Below, piece after piece: positions 1 to 6,718 of a stretch of DNA of 6,718 bases. Where the stretch lies: the NCBI GenBank assembly GCA_017303735.1, contig JAFLCF010000221.1, positions 1-6,718 of the forward strand. Direction: 5' to 3'. This DNA is from Anaerolineae bacterium (GTDB lineage Bacteria; Chloroflexota; Anaerolineae; Anaerolineales; Villigracilaceae). Position 1 is the first letter of the stretch. Each line of letters opens with the position of its first letter. The translations under genes and the position numbers were made by a program. Under the pieces are notes generated by a model. The model was not told the DNA's origin, ran no database searches, and saw only the letters and a list, made by a program, of their open reading frames with translations.

Positions 1-143
1 TCGACGAATGCAGCGTCCCGCAAATGCTCCAAAAATATCAGTATGTCGATTATTTCGGGAGCGACCAACAAAAAGAACGGACGTATTCCAACCTGATTAT
101 TTCCTTGAAATTGCGGGCGGGACACCTGAAAATAAAAGTTTGA
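1..143 (+). CDS. 3' end of an unidentified protein (partial)
   Basis: This is an open frame entering from the left edge (first full codon at base 3) and closing with TGA at 141-143, leaving about 46 C-terminal residues. The piece reads like real protein: it contains YVDYFGSDQQKERTYSN, then a hydrophobic strand-like LIISLKL, and ends in a basic tail (RAGHLKIKV). The other two forward frames are also open for part of this stretch (one stops at 94-96, one near 146), so the frame choice rests on composition and on a strong hairpin 35 bp after the stop. It converges on pyrG. I do not recognise the family, and too little remains to assign a function. Confidence 0.45.
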   Translation, partial: DECSVPQMLQKYQYVDYFGSDQQKERTYSNLIISLKLRAGHLKIKV

Positions 144-177
144 CGTAAATTTAGTTTAAGTTTGAAGAAATTATGCA

Positions 178-219
178 ATTAGCCCTCTGGTTGAAATTCC
201 TTCCAACCAGAGGGCTAAT
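178..219. terminator. Perfect 16-bp hairpin between convergent genes, probable bidirectional terminator
   Basis: The arms at 178-193 (ATTAGCCCTCTGGTTG) and 204-219 are exact reverse complements around a 10-nt loop. The hairpin starts 3 nt beyond the pyrG stop on the minus strand and 35 nt beyond the stop of the left partial gene on the plus strand. Neither side has an immediate U-tract. The plus strand has T5 only at 229-233, about 9 nt away, and the minus-strand side continues TGCATAATTTC. It could stop transcripts from both directions or protect 3' ends, but it is not a canonical intrinsic terminator. Confidence 0.7.
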
Positions 220-222
220 CAC

Positions 223-1839
<1,617 letters not shown>

Positions 1840-1843
1840 TCAT

Positions 1844-1848
1844 CTCCT
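1844..1848 (-). promoter_or_regulatory. Ribosome binding site of pyrG
   Basis: The minus strand reads AGGAG followed by 7 nt and then the ATG at 1836. This fixes the pyrG start and rules out the overlapping out-of-frame ATG that begins immediately after AGGAG. Confidence 0.85.
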
Positions 1849-1853
1849 GATTA

Positions 1854-1895
1854 ACTCCCCTCTCCCTCTTGTGAGAGGGGCAGGGGGTGAGGGGC
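1854..1895. repeat. G/C-rich palindromic element, probable dispersed intergenic repeat
   Basis: The core hairpin has arms CCCCTCTC (1857-1864) and GAGAGGGG (1873-1880) around an 8-nt loop. It is followed by a CAGGGGGTGAGGGGC tail, which can pair alternatively with the C-rich left side. Read on the minus strand the block would encode LPLTPCPSHKRERG. From memory, that peptide is a familiar by-product of dispersed G/C-rich intergenic repeats in many bacterial genomes, so the element is likely multicopy. It lies in the pyrG 5' leader, ending 5 nt before the ribosome binding site on the transcript. Copy number cannot be seen from one window. Confidence 0.55.
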
Positions 1896-1903
1896 AAATA
1901 TAC

Positions 1904-1939
1904 AAAAAGAATGGGGAGGGCGTTTTGCCCTCCCCATTC
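1904..1939 (-). terminator. Intrinsic terminator of the roadblock gene
   Basis: The arms at 1909-1921 and 1927-1939 form a perfect 13-bp G/C-rich stem (GAATGGGGAGGGC and its complement) with a 5-nt loop. On the minus strand the stem is followed at once by TTTTT (1908-1904). This is a textbook rho-independent terminator, starting 37 nt after the stop of the roadblock gene. It should make pyrG mostly independent of that gene unless read-through occurs. Confidence 0.88.
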
Positions 1940-1976
1940 GGGGGTGCTTATATTAAGTGAAAAGTATGTTTCCGGT

Positions 1977-2351
1977 TCATGCAAAAAGCTTCACCAGGTC
2001 TTCAGCAGCGCGTCTCATCTCAAGGAAGATCATACCGAGTTTGCCTTCCTGACGCGACATGGCGGTGAGCACCGCCTCTTCTCCGATGGCGGTCAGAATG
2101 ATCGATCCCTTATCGCCTTTGATGTAGACCTGCTCCAGACCGCCGCGTCCCAACTCTCCAGAGATGCGTTCGCCGAGACTCAACATGGCGGCAGACATCG
2201 CGGATACACGGTCTTCTTCCACGCCCTGTTGCAGGGCAGATGCCATGATCAACCCGTCCACCGATACAATGGCAGAGGCTTCAATATCGGGGGCGGCGGC
2301 TTGCATGTTGCGAAGTCGTTCCACCAGTTGTTCAGCGCGGGATGGTGCCAT
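1977..2351 (-). CDS. Roadblock/LC7 domain protein (MglB-like, COG2018 type)
   Basis: This 124-aa protein is a single roadblock/LC7 domain: an N-terminal helix (about 4-20), the strand pair IEASAIVSVDGLIMASAL (23-40), an amphipathic central helix rich in small residues (DRVSAMSAAMLSLGERISGEL), two more strands (LEQVYIKGDKGSIILTAIG) and a C-terminal helix (RRAAEDLVKLF). Known family members dimerise and act as regulators or scaffolds for small Ras-like GTPases, as MglB does for MglA in polarity and motility. The length fits a stand-alone domain. No GTPase gene lies in this window, so the partner and process are unknown. AGGAG 8 nt upstream sets the start. The gene has its own candidate promoter and a strong terminator, suggesting a monocistronic unit. 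The fold assignment is confident; the GTPase-regulating role is inference. Confidence 0.9.
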   Translation of the reverse strand: MAPSRAEQLVERLRNMQAAAPDIEASAIVSVDGLIMASALQQGVEEDRVSAMSAAMLSLGERISGELGRGGLEQVYIKGDKGSIILTAIGEEAVLTAMSRQEGKLGMIFLEMRRAAEDLVKLFA

Positions 2352-2359
2352 AAAAGAAT

Positions 2360-2364
2360 CTCCT
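2360..2364 (-). promoter_or_regulatory. Ribosome binding site of the roadblock gene
   Basis: The minus strand has AGGAG followed by 8 nt (ATTCTTTT) and ATG at 2351, ideal spacing that confirms the start. Confidence 0.85.
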
Positions 2365-2385
2365 GAAAATATTTTAGACCGCTAG

Positions 2386-2414
2386 AGTGTACCAGAAAAA
2401 GGCTTATTCGAGAA
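2386..2414 (-). promoter_or_regulatory. Candidate promoter of the roadblock gene
   Basis: The minus strand carries TGGTACACT (2394-2386), an extended -10 element (TG, one base, TACACT). A weak -35 (TTCTCG, 2414-2409) lies 17 bp upstream. Initiation near 2379 would give a leader of about 28 nt containing the AGGAG site. The -35 match is poor, so the call leans on the extended -10 and its position. Confidence 0.4.
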
Positions 2415-2471
2415 TTGCCCTCACTTTTCAATTCATTTTCAATCCCATCGTTACAAAAAAATGGACAAAAT

Positions 2472-2500
2472 TTGACCCCGCCCCTCCTTCATGTTAAACT
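2472..2500 (+). promoter_or_regulatory. Candidate sigma70-type promoter for the Ig-like protein/pth/mfd cluster
   Basis: TTGACC (2472-2477, five of six to consensus) is followed after exactly 17 bp by TAAACT (2495-2500, four of six). Predicted initiation is about 2506-2508, downstream of the first ATG (2491) of the following gene but just before its in-frame Met8 codon (2512). The -35 overlaps an imperfect inverted repeat, GGACAAA-A-TTTGACC (2463-2477). Confidence 0.35.
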
Positions 2501-3117
2501 TACCGATTGTCATGCTCAGGTTATTTTTGATTCTTGCCCTGTTTTTTCAGGAGACGACCGTCTCCATCACATCGCCGCAAGCCGATGCAACCCTGCGTGG
2601 ATTGATCGAAATTCAAGGCACGATGGACACCCCGAATTTTGCTTCAGCGGAGCTGGCTTTTACCTTTAATACATCCGCCTCAGACCCCGCCGCGAGCTGG
2701 TTCGTCATCCAAACCTTTCCCCAGCCGATCACGAATCCCGTGCTCGCCGCCTGGGACACCACCGCCGTCACCGATGGCGATTATGCCCTACGCTTGCGTG
2801 TCTTTTTGCAGGATGACTCTTTTCAGGATGCAGTCATCTCCAACGTGAAAGTCCGAAATGACGAACCTCTGCCCACCTCAACGCCCACATCCACCGAAGC
2901 CGTCTTCAATTTTCAACCTCTCAACGAAACGCCCGGAGTTTCTGCCCAAGCGACCTCACTACCTGTTATCACTTACCCTACTTCCACGCCATTGCCAGCC
3001 AACCCTGCTTCGCTGACCACATCTTCCATCCTAACCATCTTCTGGCAAAGCGCCCTTGCTATCCTTATCCTGTTCGCATTTTTCTCATTGATCCTACGCC
3101 TGCGAAGAAATACCTGA
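2491..3117 (+). CDS. Secreted, C-terminally membrane-anchored protein with an Ig-like domain, function unknown
   Basis: The 208-aa product has a bitopic architecture. An N-terminal hydrophobic segment (about 8-19, LRLFLILALFF) acts as a signal sequence. An Ig-like beta domain follows (about 23-122), opening VSITSPQADATLRGLIEIQG and closing with WDTTAVTDGDYALRLRVF and a VKVRN strand. A Pro/Ser/Thr-rich linker (125-178, including PTSTPTST) precedes a transmembrane helix (about 180-202) and a basic end (RLRRNT). The domain should face outward, with the tail in the cytoplasm. I see no catalytic motif and no clear AXA cleavage site, so a binding or structural role is inference. The first ATG (2491) lacks a Shine-Dalgarno sequence and lies inside a candidate promoter. 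Met8 (2512) gives a more typical signal peptide and may be the true start. It is first in a rightward cluster, 31 bp before pth, and divergent from the roadblock gene. Confidence 0.8.
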   Translation: MLNLPIVMLRLFLILALFFQETTVSITSPQADATLRGLIEIQGTMDTPNFASAELAFTFNTSASDPAASWFVIQTFPQPITNPVLAAWDTTAVTDGDYALRLRVFLQDDSFQDAVISNVKVRNDEPLPTSTPTSTEAVFNFQPLNETPGVSAQATSLPVITYPTSTPLPANPASLTTSSILTIFWQSALAILILFAFFSLILRLRRNT

Positions 3118-3146
3118 CACCTGGAACTTGATACCTGGAACTCAAC
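3112..3146 (+). repeat. Short 14-nt tandem repeat spanning the gap before pth
   Basis: Two adjacent 14-nt units, ACCTGGAACTTGAT (3119-3132) and ACCTGGAACTCAAC (3133-3146), are preceded by a half unit, ACCTGAC (3112-3118). The half unit contains the stop codon of the Ig-like gene. The array fills the whole gap up to the pth ATG, leaving little room for a ribosome site. A TTG inside it (3128) is in frame with pth but would only add seven repeat-encoded residues. Confidence 0.7.
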
Positions 3147-3148
3147 AC

Positions 3149-3730
3149 ATGACAGACCCTTACCTCCTCATTGGTCTCGGCAACCCGGGACGTGAATATA
3201 AAGACACGCGCCATAATATCGGCTTTATGCTCATTGACCATCTTGCCGAAAAGATCGGCGCGCGCGGCATGAAAGTGCAATCCAAAGCCATCATCACTTC
3301 GGGGTTGTACGAAGAACGTAAACTCATCCTCGCCAAGCCGCAGACATATATGAACCTCTCCGGTCAATCGGTGCAGGGACTTTTACACTTCTACAAGATC
3401 CCGCTTGAAAACCTGTTGATCGCCCATGATGATTTAGACATTCCTTTTGGAACGATCCGCATCCGTCCTACGGGTGGACCGGGTGGTCAGCGCGGCATGG
3501 CGAATACGATCGAAATGCTCGGCACCAAAGACTTTCCACGCTTGCGTCTCGGCATTGGTCGCCCGCCTGGTCGTATGGACGCGAAAGATTACGTCTTGCA
3601 GGATTTTTCGAAAGATGAACTCAAACTTATGCCTGAGCTTCTCTCACGCGCCAGCGATGCTGCCCTTGAATTTGTGATGAAAGGCTTGAATGCGGCGATG
3701 AATAAGTACAACGGTGATATTAGGGAATAG
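3149..3730 (+). CDS. pth: Peptidyl-tRNA hydrolase
   Basis: Pth cleaves the ester bond of peptidyl-tRNAs that drop off the ribosome, recycling tRNA in the cytoplasm. The 193-aa product matches the usual length of about 190. Visible family signatures are GLGNPG (Asn12), TRHNIGF with catalytic His22, KPQTYMNLSG (Asn69), AHDDLDIPFG with the catalytic-partner Asp, and FPRLRLGIGRPPG. These correspond to E. coli Asn10, His20, Asn68 and Asp93. The usual GGHGGHNGL loop instead reads GGPGGQRGM (109-117), so the position of E. coli Asn114 holds Arg115. The ATG at 3149 is chosen because MTDPYLLIGLGNPG matches the family N-terminus; the in-frame TTG at 3128 would translate repeat sequence. Only a weak GGA lies upstream, so translation may depend on coupling to the preceding gene, which ends 31 bp earlier. 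mfd follows after 59 bp. Confidence 0.96.
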   Translation: MTDPYLLIGLGNPGREYKDTRHNIGFMLIDHLAEKIGARGMKVQSKAIITSGLYEERKLILAKPQTYMNLSGQSVQGLLHFYKIPLENLLIAHDDLDIPFGTIRIRPTGGPGGQRGMANTIEMLGTKDFPRLRLGIGRPPGRMDAKDYVLQDFSKDELKLMPELLSRASDAALEFVMKGLNAAMNKYNGDIRE

Positions 3731-3742
3731 GTCATCGAGAAC

Positions 3743-3784
3743 AGTGAATGGGTAAATGCACCTATTCACTATTCTCTATTCACT
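3743..3784 (+). repeat. Inverted repeat plus second right-arm copy in the pth-mfd gap
   Basis: AGTGAATGGG (3743-3752) pairs with CCTATTCACT (3761-3770) as a 10-bp stem with one G-U pair and an 8-nt loop. The right arm recurs as CTATTCACT at 3776-3784, giving a direct repeat with 14-nt period (3762-3770 and 3776-3784), so the left arm could pair with either copy. No U-tract follows, so this is not a clear terminator. It ends 5 nt before the mfd ATG and could affect mfd translation or simply be a simple-sequence expansion. Confidence 0.55.
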
Positions 3785-3789
3785 CCACT

Positions 3790-6718
3790 ATGCAACAACT
3801 ACTCGACCAACTCAAAGAACTTCCTTCCTATCAGCATCTGCTGAGCGAACTGACTGCCCGCAAACCTATGGCTGGGTTGGGCTTGCCGCGGGCTGTGCGT
3901 TTGCCGATTCTCGCTGCCCTGCATGCCGATGTGAAGCAACCGATCTTGCTCATTACCGACCGCGCTGACCATGCCTTGTCGATGTACGACGAACTTGGCT
4001 TTTGGGTTAAGTCGCCGCGCTATCTTTTTGCGGAGCCGAATCCGCTTTTCTATGAAGAAGCTGCTTGGGGTGTCACCACCCGCCGCGAACGACTTCAAAC
4101 ACTGACGGCACTTTCCAATTACCATTTGCCGTTTGCCAAAAAGCCTGAATTTCCGCCGATCATTGTCGCCTCAGTTCGGTCGTTGATGACGCGTACTTTG
4201 CCGCGGCGGGATTTTCTCAAAGCGTGTAAAAAACTGTCAGTAAACCAGAACAACCAACCCGATGGTCTGATGCGTGAGTGGGCGCGGATCGGATATCAAC
4301 GCGTCAACACTGTCCTCGAGCCGGGTCAATTTTCCGGGCGTGGCGGTATCCTCGATGTGTGGGCGCCCACGGAACTTAATCCCGTGCGCCTTGATTTTTT
4401 TGGTGACGAGATCGAGACCATTCGCAGTTTTGACCCCGCCACACAGCGCACGCTTGAAAAACTTGATACCATCCTTGTGACGCCTGCGCGTGAATATTTG
4501 GCAGACACTACGGAAACCGATAGCCAACTTTCTGAATTTCATATCCCATTACTGCATCAACAACCGGCTTCGTTGTTGGATTATCTTCCACAAAAAACGC
4601 TGGTATTGGCAGACGATATCAGCTTGATCGATGTGATGGCAAATGAGGTGGAGGAACAGGCGGTTAAGTTTCGGCAAGAGAGTATCAAGGAAGGCACACT
4701 TGCAGAAAGTTTCCCTGTGCCATATGTGCCATGGTCTGAATTGAGCGACGACCTGACAGAGTTTGCTTATTTGGAATTGGGGCATTCTACGGAAGCCGAA
4801 GATGGAATTCAGTTGGCGGCGCATTTCAGCCATGATGAACGTTTTGGTGGCAGGCTCAAGCCGTTCATTGATTATCTTGCACCGCTCGTAGATAACGGCG
4901 AACAGGTCTTTATCATTTCGCGGCAGGCGCAGCGTTTGCGTGAATTGTGGTTTGAGCATTACCCTGACTCTGAACACACAAATCTCGAATTTTTTGAAGC
5001 CTCACTCTCAGAAGGTTTTACTCTCAAAACGGATTCGCGTTTCACTCTTCACTTAATCACTGACTCCGAAGTCTTTGGCTGGGAACGCCCGCAGCCGCGC
5101 ACACGTCAACGTCAGACAGCGGACACGCCCGAAGCCTTGTATGCTGACTTGCAGGTAGGCGATTATGTGGTGCATGTGGATCATGGCATTGGGCGATTTG
5201 GCGGGTTGATCCAGCGGCAGTTGGATGGGCACGAACGTGAATTTCTGACAGTTGAATATGAACGCGGCGACATCCTCTATGTTCCCGTCCATCAAGCGGA
5301 CCGGCTGACGCGTTATGTCGGCGCGGACGGCGGCAAACCGTCGTTGGATAATCTCGGTGGGCAGGCATGGGCTGAGACGAAAGCACGAGTCAAAGAAGCG
5401 GTGCAAAAGGTTGCCGAAGATTTGCTCGATCTGTATGCGCGTCGTCAGGTGGTGGAAGGGTATGCCTTTGCCCCCGATACTCAATGGCAAAAGGAATTGG
5501 AAGATAGCTTTCCGTACGTGGAAACCGAAGACCAGAAACGTGCCATCGTAGATATCAAACGCGATATGGAACGCGCCCGTCCGATGGATCGTCTCTTGTG
5601 TGGGGATGTAGGCTATGGCAAGACCGAAGTTGCATTACGCGCTGCCTTCAAAGCAGTGATGAGTGGCAGGCAAGTGGCTGTGCTCGTGCCGACGACGGTG
5701 TTGGCGCAGCAACATTTTGAAACTTTTTCTCAGCGTCTTGCGGCTTTCCCGGTAAAAGTGGAGATGCTTTCGCGCTTCCGCACCCCGCGCGAGCAGACGG
5801 AGATTCTGCATCAGCTCTCCATCGGTGAAGTGGATATTATCATCGGCACGCATCGCTTAATCTCGTCGGATGTTGTCTTCAAAGATTTAGGCTTGGTGGT
5901 GATTGACGAAGAACAGCGCTTCGGTGTGACGCATAAGGAGCATCTCAAGAAACTGCGTACCGAAGTGGATGTGTTGACTCTGACGGCTACGCCAATTCCG
6001 CGCACGCTTTACATGGCGCTGACCGGCGTCCGTGACATTTCGAATCTCAATACGCCGCCCGAAGAACGCCTGCCGATCATCACCCATGTGGGACCGTACT
6101 CGCCGCGCCTTGTGCGCCAGGCGATTTTGCGTGAGTTAGAGCGCGGTGGGCAAATCTTCTTCGTGCACAACCGCGTGCAAACGATCGATGCCATGAAGGC
6201 GCATCTCGAAAAACTCGTGCCCGAGGCGCGGGTGGATATTGGTCACGGACAGATGCACGAGACTCAACTCTCGGCGGTCATGCGTCGCTTTACCAATGCT
6301 GAAATAGACATATTGCTTTCCACGACCATTATCGAATCGGGGTTGGATATTCCGAATGCGAACACGCTGATCGTTGACCGCGCCGATACCTTCGGGCTGG
6401 CTCAGCTCTATCAATTGCGCGGACGTGTCGGGCGTGGTGCCATGCGGGCGTATGCATACTTCTTCCGTCACAACAAAATGTCGCCGACGCAGGAAGGGCA
6501 GCAGAGGCTGGAGGTTATTGCTGAGAATACCCAACTTGGCGCAGGCTATTCCATTGCCATGCGCGATCTGGAGATTCGCGGCGCTGGGGAGTTGCTCGGC
6601 ACCCGTCAGCATGGCTTCATTCAATCGGTTGGCTTCCATCTTTATACACGGATGCTCGCCGACGCGGTCAGACGGTTTAGGCGCATTGCTTCGGATGTGC
6701 TGAAAGTGGATCACGAAA
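3790..6718 (+). CDS. mfd: Transcription-repair coupling factor Mfd (3' end cut off)
   Basis: Mfd is an ATP-driven DNA translocase that dislodges RNA polymerase stalled at lesions and recruits UvrA for nucleotide excision repair. The uninterrupted frame gives about 976 residues, against about 1150 for full-length family members, so only the C-terminal autoinhibitory domain is missing. Domains in order: a degenerate UvrB-like module lacking a Walker A (1-250, with [13 protein letters not shown] at 181-193 and [14 protein letters not shown] at 199-212); the RNA-polymerase-interacting CarD-like domain (about 453-522, [13 protein letters not shown] and LYVPV); and a RecG-like SF2 motor with Walker A GDVGYGKT (605-612), DEEQ (706-709), TATPIPRTL (732-740), [13 protein letters not shown] (845-857), QLRGRVGR (875-882) and the translocation motif [12 protein letters not shown] (926-937). 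No Shine-Dalgarno is visible. ATG 3790 fits the family N-terminus ([15 protein letters not shown]). An in-frame ATG at 3748 would add 14 residues encoded by repeat sequence and is unlikely. Confidence 0.97.
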   Translation, partial: MQQLLDQLKELPSYQHLLSELTARKPMAGLGLPRAVRLPILAALHADVKQPILLITDRADHALSMYDELGFWVKSPRYLFAEPNPLFYEEAAWGVTTRRERLQTLTALSNYHLPFAKKPEFPPIIVASVRSLMTRTLPRRDFLKACKKLSVNQNNQPDGLMREWARIGYQRVNTVLEPGQFSGRGGILDVWAPTELNPVRLDFFGDEIETIRSFDPATQRTLEKLDTILVTPAREYLADTTETDSQLSEFHIPLLHQQPASLLDYLPQKTLVLADDISLIDVMANEVEEQAVKFRQESIKEGTLAESFPVPYVPWSELSDDLTEFAYLELGHSTEAEDGIQLAAHFSHDERFGGRLKPFIDYLAPLVDNGEQVFIISRQAQRLRELWFEHYPDSEHTNLEFFEASLSEGFTLKTDSRFTLHLITDSEVFGWERPQPRTRQRQTADTPEALYADLQVGDYVVHVDHGIGRFGGLIQRQLDGHEREFLTVEYERGDILYVPVHQADRLTRYVGADGGKPSLDNLGGQAWAETKARVKEAVQKVAEDLLDLYARRQVVEGYAFAPDTQWQKELEDSFPYVETEDQKRAIVDIKRDMERARPMDRLLCGDVGYGKTEVALRAAFKAVMSGRQVAVLVPTTVLAQQHFETFSQRLAAFPVKVEMLSRFRTPREQTEILHQLSIGEVDIIIGTHRLISSDVVFKDLGLVVIDEEQRFGVTHKEHLKKLRTEVDVLTLTATPIPRTLYMALTGVRDISNLNTPPEERLPIITHVGPYSPRLVRQAILRELERGGQIFFVHNRVQTIDAMKAHLEKLVPEARVDIGHGQMHETQLSAVMRRFTNAEIDILLSTTIIESGLDIPNANTLIVDRADTFGLAQLYQLRGRVGRGAMRAYAYFFRHNKMSPTQEGQQRLEVIAENTQLGAGYSIAMRDLEIRGAGELLGTRQHGFIQSVGFHLYTRMLADAVRRFRRIASDVLKVDHE

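Noticed and set aside
2550..2565. GGAGACG-AC-CGTCTCC palindrome early in the Ig-like gene
   Set aside because: The 2-nt spacer cannot form an RNA hairpin loop without opening the stem, and the bases encode ordinary residues (QETTVSI); chance or a weak operator at most.
3128..3148. In-frame TTG start extending pth by seven residues
   Set aside because: The extra residues are encoded by the tandem repeat and the family N-terminus matches the ATG at 3149.
3748..3789. In-frame ATG that would extend mfd by 14 residues
   Set aside because: The extension is encoded by the inverted/direct repeat, has no ribosome site and does not resemble Mfd N-termini.
6136..6714. A 192-codon minus-strand open frame opposite the end of mfd
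   Set aside because: It overlaps the Mfd motor motifs on the other strand; its composition follows from mfd codons and no family is recognisable.

Overview
The window holds ordinary chromosomal housekeeping genes from a bacterium, most likely a member of the Chloroflexota (Anaerolineae-like). That placement is inference. It rests on a membrane-anchored Ig-like protein with a Pro/Ser/Thr-rich stalk, a COG2018-type roadblock protein beside housekeeping genes, and G/C-rich and simple intergenic repeats of the kind I associate with that group. There is no rRNA or other phylogenetic marker that would settle it. I found no mobile element, CRISPR array or tRNA.

Layout. Bases 1-143 are the 3' end of an unidentified rightward gene. 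It converges on leftward pyrG (CTP synthase, complete), and a perfect 16-bp hairpin separates the two stop codons. Upstream of pyrG in its own direction are a G/C-rich palindromic repeat, a strong intrinsic terminator, and a small leftward gene for a roadblock/LC7 protein (MglB-like). A ~139-bp divergent intergenic region follows, with candidate promoters on both strands. From there a rightward cluster runs to the window edge: a 208-aa secreted/membrane-anchored protein with an Ig-like domain, pth (peptidyl-tRNA hydrolase), and mfd (transcription-repair coupling factor). mfd is cut by the window end after about 976 codons.

How the genes relate. pyrG makes CTP, Pth recycles peptidyl-tRNA and Mfd clears stalled RNA polymerase and recruits excision repair. 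They share no pathway, so the grouping looks like housekeeping synteny rather than a dedicated system. The rightward genes are closely spaced (31 bp and 59 bp) with no clear terminator between them, so co-transcription is plausible. Both short gaps are built largely from simple repeats, and neither pth nor mfd has a convincing Shine-Dalgarno sequence. The two leftward genes have clear AGGAG sites. They are separated by a terminator and are probably mostly independent units.

I see no convincing new multi-gene system here. The points most worth a second look are the altered substrate-loop motif in Pth, the unassigned anchored Ig-like protein and its possible near-leaderless start, the orphan roadblock gene, and the repeat-built intergenic spacers.
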